Shown here one piece after another: positions 1 through 9,810 of a stretch of DNA of 64,000 bases. Each line of letters opens with the position of its first letter. The first letter of the stretch is position 1. Location of the stretch: positions 62,001 through 126,000 of the forward strand of contig CADBVZ010000009.1 of the NCBI GenBank assembly GCA_902798285.1, given 5' to 3'. Both the position numbers and the translations under genes were made by a program. The stretch comes from an uncultured Prevotella sp. Its GTDB lineage: Bacteria > Bacteroidota > Bacteroidia > Bacteroidales > Bacteroidaceae. The notes under the pieces are model-generated. The model had not been told where the DNA came from and did not search any database. It was given only the letters and a program-made list of their open reading frames with translations.

Positions 1-264
1 GAAATACCATCGTTGATAGCAGAGGGTGAAGCCGACGTGATGATCACAGAGATTACGGAAGCGCCGTATTATGTTCAAACGGACGCGCGTCTTGCTGCTC
101 CACTATTGAACGAGCCGTTTACAAATGGTGAGATTGGCGTGTTAATGCGTAAAGGCCAAGAGGACTTACTACAGCTGGTAAACAATGTGATCCATCAGAT
201 GAAATCCGATGGATCACTTCGCCAACTGCACGAGAAATATGGGTTGGTATATGCTTACGAATAA
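1..264 (+). CDS. Periplasmic amino-acid-type substrate-binding protein, C-terminal fragment
   Basis: The reading frame is open from base 1, so only the last 87 codons are in the window; there is no true start here. The visible part resembles the second lobe of the bacterial extracellular solute-binding protein family 3, which includes cyclohexadienyl dehydratase-like proteins: a 'DVMITEITEAPYY' strand-loop, a 'GVLMRKGQEDLLQLVNNVIHQM' helix and a terminal 'DGSLRQLHEKYG' helix, the usual end of this fold. It would bind a small amino acid-like ligand in the periplasm or act as a secreted dehydratase; the fragment cannot separate these. It is convergent with the hydrolase that follows after 13 bases. 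Confidence 0.7.
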   Translation, partial: EIPSLIAEGEADVMITEITEAPYYVQTDARLAAPLLNEPFTNGEIGVLMRKGQEDLLQLVNNVIHQMKSDGSLRQLHEKYGLVYAYE

Positions 265-277
265 AATAAGATGGAAT

Positions 278-1333
278 TCAGAAATTCTTCCTAACGCCCT
301 GCCATTCAGGGAATTTCATCTTGAGATATTCGTCATCAAGGAAGAGAGCTGATTGTCCTACCTTACATTTCAATTGCCAGTCGAGCCATTTAACGACAGC
401 CTTAGCATAGTTGCCACCATACTTCTCATAATAGGTGCCGCTGTGACCATCCTTGGAGTTAAGCATCACTACGGGAATATTGTCGGCAATGCGCTCGTAA
501 TCTTTCTGGGCATTGGCGTATGCGATATCAGCAGGACCACCAATCATATAGAACATCGGGGTGTGAAGGTTCTTCAGACACTCCTTCGTGGCGCCCATCA
601 TCTCCATATCACCGATACCCGTGTTCAACATCACGCAGGTCTTGATGCGAGGGTCGTAGGCCACAGCCAACACCTGAGCACCGCCACACGATTGTCCCAT
701 AGCTGCCACCTTGTCGAGATTCAGACAGTGATAATACTCAGAACCTTGGGTGGCATTCTGCTCTGTGAGCCAGTCGAGTACCTCGAGTAACATTTTGGGA
801 TAGGTGCTGAATTGAGGCATTGCAGGCTGCTGTTGCTTCTTTGCTTTCTTAGCAGCCTTTGCTGCCAACTCTCTCTGTTTGGCTTGTTCCTCCTGGCGAG
901 CCTTGATCTCCTCGGGAGTCAGAGGCAGGATCTTTTCTCCATTTGCCATGATTACCTCGCCTTTGGTTTCGGGATATGCCGACTTCAGCACTCCTCTCCA
1001 CTGCGCCATCACATCGGCTTCGTCGTATGGACCGATGGCTGCAGCCACATAACCGTATGAAGCAACCTCGCTCAACAGCAGGCGCATTTCCACATTATTA
1101 TTAAAACAGGCGCCATTGGCATAAACAATCACGGGCAGGGCTCCCTGCTGAGCCACAACATCTTTCAGGTTCTGCGGGCGATACACCGTGAAACCTGTGC
1201 AAGAGGCGTCGCCCACCACTTCAGATTTGAAAGGTCCTGTACCACCTTCTTCTACTACTTGTTTCTGAACAGTCTGGGCATTCAGCCCTACACTTGTAGC
1301 GAACAACATCGCTGTAATGAATAGTTTTTTCAT
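278..1333 (-). CDS. Secreted alpha/beta hydrolase (dienelactone hydrolase/chlorophyllase-like)
   Basis: A 351-residue protein with a Sec signal peptide (residues 1-20, ending GLNAQ). The fold is indicated by 'LPVIVYANGACF' (oxyanion-loop strand, about 66-77) and the nucleophile elbow G-Q-S-C-G with Ser215. Asp269 in 'GGPADIAY' and His297 in 'SKDGHSG' are plausible partners of the triad. Related proteins are esterases or lipases acting outside the cytoplasm; the substrate cannot be read from the sequence. Residues 141-170 form a Lys/Ala/Gln-rich, highly charged insert between the core strands, unusual in this fold. It follows the thioredoxin-like gene by 38 bases on the same strand, and both appear to be transcribed from the promoter at 1936. 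Confidence 0.75.
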   Translation of the reverse strand: MKKLFITAMLFATSVGLNAQTVQKQVVEEGGTGPFKSEVVGDASCTGFTVYRPQNLKDVVAQQGALPVIVYANGACFNNNVEMRLLLSEVASYGYVAAAIGPYDEADVMAQWRGVLKSAYPETKGEVIMANGEKILPLTPEEIKARQEEQAKQRELAAKAAKKAKKQQQPAMPQFSTYPKMLLEVLDWLTEQNATQGSEYYHCLNLDKVAAMGQSCGGAQVLAVAYDPRIKTCVMLNTGIGDMEMMGATKECLKNLHTPMFYMIGGPADIAYANAQKDYERIADNIPVVMLNSKDGHSGTYYEKYGGNYAKAVVKWLDWQLKCKVGQSALFLDDEYLKMKFPEWQGVRKNF

Positions 1334-1371
1334 ACTTATGGTTTTTTAATTAGTAAATGTTCTGTTGCTTA

Positions 1372-1875
1372 TTATAGTTTAACAGCCTTGGGTGTCCAGT
1401 TCTTGAAGAAGCTCAATACTTTCTCTTGGTTGTAACCTTTGCCCTCCTCCAATAAACCAGAATCTTGAATGTGGATAACCTTACCTTCCTCGTCAAGCAC
1501 TACGAATACGGGGAAACCGAAACGTGCCGGGCGGTTCAGGCGTTCCATCAACTTCTTTGCCAACTCGGCCTTTTCAGCATCTTTAGACTTACGAGGATTG
1601 TAATTCACATGAATATAGACAAAGTTGTCGTCGATCATCTTGCTGATGGTGGTGTCGTTGGAGATAAAATCAGCAAAGAGTAAGCACCAAGGACACCAGT
1701 TTCCACCTACCTGGCAGATGACAAATTTACCCTCAGATTTGGCTTTTGCAACGGCTTGGTCTATCTGTTCAATAGGATTGATGTCCTCATTATATACTTT
1801 CTTAAGACTATTCTGAGCGTTTACGTTCAGCGCTGAGATGACAGTCAGCAGTAAAAGGATGATCTTCTTTTTCAT
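1372..1875 (-). CDS. Secreted thioredoxin-fold protein with CPWC motif
   Basis: A 167-residue protein with a signal peptide (residues 1-20, ending NVNA). The redox motif C61-P-W-C64 lies in 'GGNWCPWCLLF', followed by a thioredoxin-like beta-alpha pattern and a 'FGFPVFVVLDEEGKVI' segment containing the cis-Pro region. This matches the thioredoxin_7/DsbD-gamma-like periplasmic family that reduces or isomerises disulfides or acts as a general thiol protein. It is the first gene of a two-gene minus-strand unit with the secreted hydrolase, so it may serve that protein's cysteines; this is inference. The ATG at 1875 is preceded by a good divergent promoter. Confidence 0.8.
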   Translation of the reverse strand: MKKKIILLLLTVISALNVNAQNSLKKVYNEDINPIEQIDQAVAKAKSEGKFVICQVGGNWCPWCLLFADFISNDTTISKMIDDNFVYIHVNYNPRKSKDAEKAELAKKLMERLNRPARFGFPVFVVLDEEGKVIHIQDSGLLEEGKGYNQEKVLSFFKNWTPKAVKL

Positions 1876-1928
1876 TCTTCAGTTATCATTTCATTGTATA
1901 AATAGTAAATTAATCACAAAACTTGGGG

Positions 1929-1966
1929 CAAAGTTAATGAAAATTCCCCAATTCTTCGTAACTTTG
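1929..1966. promoter_or_regulatory. Divergent TAnnTTTG promoter pair
   Basis: The plus-strand box TAACTTTG lies at 1959-1966 and the minus-strand box TAACTTTG at 1936-1929. Both match the Bacteroidetes -7 consensus. They form a 9-bp perfect inverted repeat (GCAAAGTTA and TAACTTTGC). The plus box serves the lipoprotein gene and the minus box the thioredoxin-fold gene. Confidence 0.65.
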
Positions 1967-2019
1967 CACTCAAATTTAAATGATTTTTAGGTATTATGAC
2001 AGATACTTATTTTTACTTT

Positions 2020-3195
2020 ATGAAAAAGATTGCGTTATTGATCATTGGTCTCATGACCATATTTTCCTGCCAAGAGCTGAAAGAGCAACAGAATTCTGGG
2101 TATATTGTTCAGGTATCGCTGGGTAGTTGGCATTCGCCTGACTATACGGCTGAACAGATTATTGAGCGCATTGACACTGTAAGTAAGATGATTCCTATCC
2201 AGAAGGTTATTATCGGCTGGAGCGATAACAAGGATATTTATCGTCAGGTGGGTGATTATCTGCACAATAAGAACATCCGCATGCTGTTGTGGTTGCCTGT
2301 GTTCGCTGAGACTGAGGAAGTGTGTGAGAACAGCCCTGCAGTTGATCTTTGGGGAAAGGTGCCTGCCAACTACGATCTCGCTGCAGGCGAAGGCTTCCGC
2401 TTTAATTGTCCTTCCGATCCGAAGAACGCTGCTAACGTAGTGGCTGTTTACGATAGTCTGTTCAGTGATTGTGGCTTTGACGGTGTATTCCTCGATCGTA
2501 TTCGCACCCAGTCGTTTGTCAGTGGCGTGAGTGGTGTGCTGAACTGTGGTTGTCCATTATGCGTTGAGCGCTATGCCAAGGAAGGGGTTGATATCCAGAC
2601 CGTCAAGAGAGAATATGAAGCCAAGGGTGATGCGTTCTTCTCTGTCAAAGGTTACTCAACTGCCGATGGATTCTGTTTTGAGAACCCTGTAGCTGCAGCC
2701 TACTTCAAGGCTAAGGGGCATGTGGTCAGTAACTCAGTGGCTGCTATCGCCGACAGCCTTCGTAGTAGAGACCTTGAAGTGGGTATGGATCTCTATGCGC
2801 CCTTCATGGCATCTTTTGTAGGACAGGACTATTCCATCCTTACTGCCCATGCTGATTTTATCAAACCTATGCTGTATCGTCAGACTTTTGCACCAGCCGG
2901 TATGGGCTTTGAATATGATCTACTTCAGAGAGCTGTTCCCAATGCCAAGGGATATCTAAAATTTAGGATGGATGTTGCCTTCCTGAATTCTCAATTGAAG
3001 GCTATGAAGCCTTACAACTGCGAAAAGTACCCAGGCATTGAGGTTAACTACCGTGCGGATATCGTTCCCACATCACTCGAATACATCTCCGAATCCATCG
3101 ATGCCGTAAAGGAACACGAATTCAAAGGTGCCGTCCTCTCCTGGAATATCATGGAGGCGCCTTTGAACCATATCAAGATCCTTTCCGATAAATAA
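2020..3195 (+). CDS. TIM-barrel lipoprotein, glycoside-hydrolase-like
   Basis: I start it at the ATG at 2020 rather than the in-frame ATG at 1996, because only then does the protein begin with a lipoprotein signal (MKKIALLIIGLMTIFSC; Cys17 is the lipidation site). The mature protein of about 375 residues alternates strands and helices like a TIM barrel: 'KVIIGWSD', 'IRMLLWLPVF', 'GFDGVFLDRIRTQ', 'LEVGMDLYAPF', 'ADFIKPMLYRQ', 'GAVLSWNI'. The acidic Asp in 'GVFLDRIR' and the later 'FIKPMLY' resemble hypothetical glycosyl-hydrolase-like barrels (GHL/COG1649 type). No catalytic pair is certain. It is probably an outer-membrane or periplasmic carbohydrate-active protein. It stands alone on its strand. 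Confidence 0.55.
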   Translation: MKKIALLIIGLMTIFSCQELKEQQNSGYIVQVSLGSWHSPDYTAEQIIERIDTVSKMIPIQKVIIGWSDNKDIYRQVGDYLHNKNIRMLLWLPVFAETEEVCENSPAVDLWGKVPANYDLAAGEGFRFNCPSDPKNAANVVAVYDSLFSDCGFDGVFLDRIRTQSFVSGVSGVLNCGCPLCVERYAKEGVDIQTVKREYEAKGDAFFSVKGYSTADGFCFENPVAAAYFKAKGHVVSNSVAAIADSLRSRDLEVGMDLYAPFMASFVGQDYSILTAHADFIKPMLYRQTFAPAGMGFEYDLLQRAVPNAKGYLKFRMDVAFLNSQLKAMKPYNCEKYPGIEVNYRADIVPTSLEYISESIDAVKEHEFKGAVLSWNIMEAPLNHIKILSDK

Positions 3196-3200
3196 GTGGG

Positions 3201-3290
3201 CTATGCCTTGTGGTTGTAGTACCTGATGAGTAGGGCAACTCCGACGAAGGCCAGCAGAAACTCGAGGGCTACGATAAAGATGTATTGCAT
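3201..3290 (-). CDS. 29-residue single-span membrane peptide
   Basis: A 29-codon frame starts with ATG at 3290 and ends with TAG at 3201. The product begins MQYIFIVALEFLLAF and ends RYYNHKA: one hydrophobic helix (residues about 3-22) followed by a positively charged tail, so the N-terminus probably faces out. It begins 19 bases after the stop of the flavodoxin-like gene on the same strand and would share its cobalamin-riboswitch-controlled transcript. I do not recognise a family. The clean hydrophobic profile and operon position make a real micro-protein likely but unproven. Confidence 0.5.
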   Translation of the reverse strand: MQYIFIVALEFLLAFVGVALLIRYYNHKA

Positions 3291-3309
3291 AACAGTTTAG
3301 CTTTAGAGG

Positions 3310-3711
3310 TTATAAACTCGGTGAAATAGCGCATACCCAATTGTCGAGATTCCCACCAGGAGTGCCGGCATAGAGTTGGTCGCCAACGATACGGGCACCA
3401 TTCTCTCTTAGTTCGCTACAGAACGCTTCGGTATAGATTCCATTGTCCAGCCTGTTGCCTAAAGCCACCATAACGGCGACATTCTTTCCATTGAGACTGG
3501 CGCCATGGAACATTTGGTTGGCATATTGCCAATGCGGAGTAAGATGACCGTCGTTCAGAAACTCAACGGCTAGGACTAAACTCTGGCAATTCTCAACTTG
3601 CCTTACGTTCATACACTGGACGCTGATAGTCTCAGCACCCAACTTGTCGGCTATTTCCTCAGCAATAGCCTGACAACTGTCGTACACGACGACGATTGAT
3701 TCATGTTTCAT
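3310..3711 (-). CDS. Short divergent flavodoxin-like protein under B12 control
   Basis: A 133-residue cytosolic protein with a flavodoxin-like order of elements: an opening strand 'SIVVVYDS' followed directly by helix 'AIAEEIADKLG', a strand 'SLVLAVEF', 'KNVAVMVALGN' and 'GARIVGDQLYAGTPGGNLDNW'. Flavodoxins are usually 140-170 residues and carry a T/S-x-T-G-N-T phosphate-binding loop after the first strand; here it is shortened to D-S-C-Q, so normal FMN binding is doubtful. Flavodoxins supply electrons for cob(II)alamin reduction and methionine synthase reactivation, which would fit the cobalamin riboswitch upstream. That link is inference. The ATG at 3711 lies about 60 bases after the riboswitch core. 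Confidence 0.6.
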   Translation of the reverse strand: MKHESIVVVYDSCQAIAEEIADKLGAETISVQCMNVRQVENCQSLVLAVEFLNDGHLTPHWQYANQMFHGASLNGKNVAVMVALGNRLDNGIYTEAFCSELRENGARIVGDQLYAGTPGGNLDNWVCAISPSL

Positions 3712-3769
3712 AATCCCACAAAAATTGAGTTGCGCTTCATGCCCTTACATCGAGAGCATTCGGCAGATT

Positions 3770-3945
3770 TCCGACAAAGGCTGGTCTTCAGACTTTTCTC
3801 CACTCCCAAGCGCCTTCTCACCCAAGGGGGCAATGGCGTTTATGCTTAGGAGCCATAACGGAGTTCACTGCTGCGGGACAGTCGGAGATTCTCACTCACA
3901 TTCCCAATTAAGCACAGCTAAGTGCACCTTTACGGGTGACTCTTT
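3770..3945 (-). promoter_or_regulatory. Cobalamin (B12) riboswitch
   Basis: Read on the minus strand, the region holds the hallmarks of the adenosylcobalamin riboswitch in order: GGTGC near the 5' end, a TTAATTGGGAA segment, GTGAGAATCTCCGACTGTCC followed by CGCAGCAGTGA, and the 3' B12 box AGTCTGAAGACCAGCC. The distance from promoter to B12 box and the order of blocks fit the family. About 60 bases separate it from the flavodoxin-like start, which would hold the expression platform; no strong terminator is visible there, so control of translation start is more likely. Confidence 0.9.
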
Positions 3946-3949
3946 TCTA

Positions 3950-3978
3950 CAAAAGTACAACTATTTTCCGAAAGACAA
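3950..3978 (-). promoter_or_regulatory. Promoter of the B12-riboswitch transcript
   Basis: On the minus strand, TTG at 3978-3976 is followed by 18 bases and TACTTTTG at 3957-3950, the Bacteroidetes promoter form. The expected start near 3945 coincides with the 5' end of the riboswitch. Confidence 0.7.
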
Positions 3979-4041
3979 AGCTTTTTTCAAAAAAATCTAC
4001 GAAAAAAATGCAAAATGTGTCATTATGGGTTCATTTAGCAT

Positions 4042-7014
<2,973 letters not shown>

Positions 7015-7018
7015 ATGT

Positions 7019-7774
7019 TTATTTGCTATTCTTTTCGATTTGTAATTTCATCATCTTGTACATGTCCTGATGCTGGTCTAGATAAATGATAAGCTCATTG
7101 AGAGTAGGATAAGGGTTGGTGGCGCAGATGTCTTTGTAAATCGCCTGCGCCGTATGGAAATCCTCTTCAGTGTCAATGGTAAGGCGGATGTCGGGATGTG
7201 TCAAAATCACCTCCGGAACGCTTAGCCAATGAATATGGAAGTTCTCTGGATGTGTATAGAGATAGCTGGTAAGGTGCTCGTGATAATAATGGTCGCCAGC
7301 AGCGTATTCTTTAGCTTTTAAAAGAGCTTCCAGCGTTGTGTATTCGGTCCAGAATCCATAATGGGTTAGAATGGAAGGTGTGTCATTGATGTGGAAGCTG
7401 GCATAATCAATAGGCTGTTCTGAAGTATAGACGAACTGTACTAACTCGCGCAAACCATGAAGGTCGAGAAATGGATTGTCAGAACATACACGTATTAGTT
7501 GGTTGACCTGATTTTTCTCGGCTGCATCAATAAATCTTTGTAATACATCGTCTTCAGAGCCTCTAAAGCATATTGCTCCCTTCTTTTGAGCGATGGCCTC
7601 TATGGGATCGCAATTAGGGTTGGTAGAGGTGGCAATAATAACGCCGGTATTCTCGACTTGTTGTAATTTTTCTATAAGTAGTTCAAGGATGTTCTTCCCG
7701 TTGTAGAAGGGAAGAAGAATTTTGTTGGGGAGTCGTGACGAGCCCACCCTTGCCTGAACAAAGAAATATATCAT
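7019..7774 (-). CDS. SpsF/NeuA-like cytidylyltransferase
   Basis: I start at the ATG at 7774, giving 251 residues that open with 'MIYFFVQARVGSSRLPNKILL', the nucleotide-binding loop of the SpsF (COG1861) branch of CMP-sugar synthetases. The longer frame upstream would begin before the promoter. Further family features: 'GVIIATSTNPNCDPI', 'RGSEDDVLQRF', 'IRVCSDNPFLD', and the distal 'RLTIDTEEDFHTAQAIY'. It would activate the nonulosonic acid to CMP form for transfer onto surface glycans. It is first in a four-gene minus-strand operon with neuB, the HAD phosphatase and the metallophosphoesterase. Confidence 0.85.
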   Translation of the reverse strand: MIYFFVQARVGSSRLPNKILLPFYNGKNILELLIEKLQQVENTGVIIATSTNPNCDPIEAIAQKKGAICFRGSEDDVLQRFIDAAEKNQVNQLIRVCSDNPFLDLHGLRELVQFVYTSEQPIDYASFHINDTPSILTHYGFWTEYTTLEALLKAKEYAAGDHYYHEHLTSYLYTHPENFHIHWLSVPEVILTHPDIRLTIDTEEDFHTAQAIYKDICATNPYPTLNELIIYLDQHQDMYKMMKLQIEKNSK

Positions 7775-7800
7775 AATCTTGTGCCTATTTTTTCCAGCTG

Positions 7801-7830
7801 CAAAGGTACAACTATTCCTCGATATATCAA
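7801..7830 (-). promoter_or_regulatory. Promoter of the nonulosonate operon
   Basis: On the minus strand TTG (7830-7828) and TACCTTTG (7808-7801) are separated by 19 bases. The transcript would start about 20 bases before the cytidylyltransferase ATG, which supports the chosen start. Confidence 0.7.
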
Positions 7831-7902
7831 AATAAAAAGAGGGAAATTTAAAAAACATGTAATTTTATGCCAATTTTTGGCACGATTGTCGATAATTCTT
7901 TG

Positions 7903-7910
7903 TACCTTTG
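7903..7910 (+). promoter_or_regulatory. Capsule operon promoter (-7 box)
   Basis: TACCTTTG followed by GCGCC; the transcript would start near 7916 and carry a leader of about 185 bases before upxY. The -33 element is weak: TTG at 7877-7879 is slightly too far upstream (23-base spacer). I see no invertible repeats around this promoter, unlike many Bacteroides capsule promoters. Confidence 0.55.
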
Positions 7911-7915
7911 CGCCG

Positions 7916-8099
7916 AAAAACTGCCCACCTCATCCTAAAAGGATGGTTAATACAGACCAAGGAAGGACAGTCTCGGTACTCAGAAGTCGCTGAATGCCAG
8001 TGCTATATGAATACTGTACTTGACGAAATGGATTCATTTGTTCACCGCTACAAGGGGGCGGTGTCCCCCTCCTTTGTCTTCTGATGAAACTCTTTATTT
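7916..8099 (+). promoter_or_regulatory. Structured leader of the capsule operon with alternative hairpins
   Basis: The leader has one perfect early hairpin (CATCCT 7931-7936 with AGGATG 7940-7945). Near the end are two competing hairpins: CACCGC (8043-8048) with GCGGTG (8058-8063), and GGGGG (8054-8058) with CCCCC (8065-8069), the latter extended by ACAA/TTGT. They share base 8058, so only one can form. UpxY proteins are known to prevent early termination in the leader of their own capsule operon, and this is the place for such a signal. The segment GGTGTCCCCCTCCTTT (8060-8075) recurs with one mismatch in the wzm leader at 61342-61357. Confidence 0.5.
8007..8084 (+). CDS. Possible 25-residue leader peptide before upxY
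   Basis: An ATG frame starting MNTVLDEMDSFVHRY and ending in VSPSFVF lies wholly in the leader and overlaps both alternative hairpins. It ends 15 bases before the upxY start. The end resembles that of the small frame before wzm (61289-61378), which contains VVSLSFF; in both cases the residues are encoded by the shared GGTGTCCCyCTCCTTT element. It may be translated and act in cis, or the similarity may simply reflect a conserved nucleic-acid signal. Confidence 0.3.
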   Translation: MNTVLDEMDSFVHRYKGAVSPSFVF

Positions 8100-8672
8100 A
8101 TGTTAAATATTGAAGAAATACATTGGTTTCCGATGCGAGTGACATATTCTCGTGAGATGTTGGCAAAGGAATATCTTGACTCGATAGGTGTCGAAAGCTT
8201 TATTCCGATGCAATATGTACCTATTAAAGGTAAGCATCCACGCCATCGGGAGCTGAAACCTGCTATAACCAGCTTGATTTTCGTTCATTCCAGTCAGAAG
8301 AACATCACAGAGTTGAAGATGACCAAACGTGAACTGACCTCGCTCAGATATATCATGACTCCGGTACTTGATGAGCATAACAATGTGTTGAGAAGAGATA
8401 TATTAACAGTGCCCGACAAGCAGATGGATAATTTTATCAGAGTGGCATCGGTGAATGATGATCGCATTTTCTACATGGAAAATCTTGATTTTGCCGGTAA
8501 ACCAGGTCAGCGCGTAAAGGTGGTAGAAGGTGATTTCGCAGGTGTGGAAGGTACCATTAAACGCGTAAAAAAGAATAAGTGTGTGGTTGTGCAGATAGAG
8601 AATGTGGCAGCTGTGGCTATTGCTTTCCTGCCTGCCGCTTTCCTGTTGCCATTAGACGAGGAAAATAAGTAG
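8100..8672 (+). CDS. UpxY-family NusG-like antiterminator of the capsule operon
   Basis: A 190-residue NusG paralogue. The N-terminal NGN-type domain runs over residues about 5-125 ('HWFPMRVTYSREMLAKEYLDSIGVESFIPMQ'), and a KOW-like segment follows at about 138-165 ('GQRVKVVEGDFAGVEGTIKRV'). It would travel with RNA polymerase and suppress termination within the long polysaccharide operon downstream. In Bacteroides fragilis UpxY proteins act on their own leaders; the partner inhibitor UpxZ is absent here, as the next gene is a chain-length regulator. It is the first gene of a run of 15 same-strand genes ending at 23748. Confidence 0.85.
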   Translation: MLNIEEIHWFPMRVTYSREMLAKEYLDSIGVESFIPMQYVPIKGKHPRHRELKPAITSLIFVHSSQKNITELKMTKRELTSLRYIMTPVLDEHNNVLRRDILTVPDKQMDNFIRVASVNDDRIFYMENLDFAGKPGQRVKVVEGDFAGVEGTIKRVKKNKCVVVQIENVAAVAIAFLPAAFLLPLDEENK

Positions 8673-8696
8673 TAAAAATAATATCCAACCCAGTTT

Positions 8697-9785
8697 ATGG
8701 AAGAACAAAAGAAAATTGCTTCAGATTCACAGGAGCAAATGACAAATGCTCAAAGAATTTTGGGTGCCCTAAAAAAGCATCGGAAAGAGTTCATGAAATC
8801 GCTCCCCATTGCTTTCGTTTTATCATGCCTGTATGTGGTGGGCTTACCTGACTATTATACTGCGCAGGTAACTTTGGTGCCAGAATCGGGTGGTGAGATG
8901 AGCTCTATCGCTTCGCTTGCAAGCTCCTTTGGTATCAGTCTTGGAGGAGGCGGAAAAGGTGAAGATGCGATTACACCGACCTTATATCCGGATTTTATGA
9001 GTTCAGTAGCCTTTACCACATCGCTTTTCGACATCAAGGTACAAAAAGACAGTGATAATCGTGTGATGACTTATTACGAATATCTGGAATATGAGCAGAA
9101 GTCTCCTTGGTGGAGTAAAGCCATAGAGTCGGTTACCAGTATTTTCGGTTCCAAGAAGCAAGAGCGCAAGAAAATGGGAAAGGTGAACCCCTTCCGTTTG
9201 ACACCAGAACAGAACTCGATGGTGAATACTATCAATAGCAAGATAAAGTGTGATGCGGGGAAAAGATCGGATCTTATCGTTATCAAAGTCACCGATCAAG
9301 ACCCATTGGTAGTGGCCACTATAGCCGATTCTGTAAAGGAACGTCTTCAGGGCGCTTTGACAGAATATCGTACCAAGAAGGCCCGTCATGACCTGAAGTA
9401 CATTGAATCTTTGTATAAAGAGGCTAAGGAGAAGTATGAGAAGAGCTGTGTGCTCTATGCTGATTTTACGGACTCCAACCAGGGTATTATGTTGGAATCC
9501 GTACGTCTGAAGCAAACTAAGCTGGAAAATGATATGCAGTTGTACTACAACAACTATAACGCCATTTCTACCCAGTTGTTGGCAGCCAAGGCGAAAGTTC
9601 AGGAAAAGACTCCTGCGTTTACAACATTGCAGGATGCTACAGTACCTTTAGGTAATGCAGGTCCGATGAGAAAACGAATCGTCTTGTTGTTCCTCCTCTT
9701 TGTGTTCCTTTGCCATTCTGCATGGATACTTTATCGGGAGAATGAGCTGAAACTGTTGTTGGGATTGGAGAAAAAGAAGAAATAA
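8697..9785 (+). CDS. Wzz-type polysaccharide chain-length regulator
   Basis: A 362-residue inner-membrane protein with the Wzz topology: a first membrane span at about 38-56 ('LPIAFVLSCLYVVGL'), a periplasmic domain with long helices (about 190-290, rich in K/E/Q), and a second span at about 325-343 ('RIVLLFLLFVFLCHSAWIL'). A Pro-containing segment precedes the second span ('VPLGNAGPMRKR'). It lacks the tyrosine-kinase domain of Wzc proteins. It would set the length of the polymer made by the Wzy protein encoded at 13504. It starts 24 bases after upxY. Confidence 0.85.
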   Translation: MEEQKKIASDSQEQMTNAQRILGALKKHRKEFMKSLPIAFVLSCLYVVGLPDYYTAQVTLVPESGGEMSSIASLASSFGISLGGGGKGEDAITPTLYPDFMSSVAFTTSLFDIKVQKDSDNRVMTYYEYLEYEQKSPWWSKAIESVTSIFGSKKQERKKMGKVNPFRLTPEQNSMVNTINSKIKCDAGKRSDLIVIKVTDQDPLVVATIADSVKERLQGALTEYRTKKARHDLKYIESLYKEAKEKYEKSCVLYADFTDSNQGIMLESVRLKQTKLENDMQLYYNNYNAISTQLLAAKAKVQEKTPAFTTLQDATVPLGNAGPMRKRIVLLFLLFVFLCHSAWILYRENELKLLLGLEKKKK

Positions 9786-9810
9786 GTTAGTGAAGAACGT
9801 AGGAAAAACA

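Noticed and set aside
7860-7915. Invertible capsule promoter
   Set aside because: I looked for inverted repeats flanking the promoter, as in Bacteroides fragilis, and found none.
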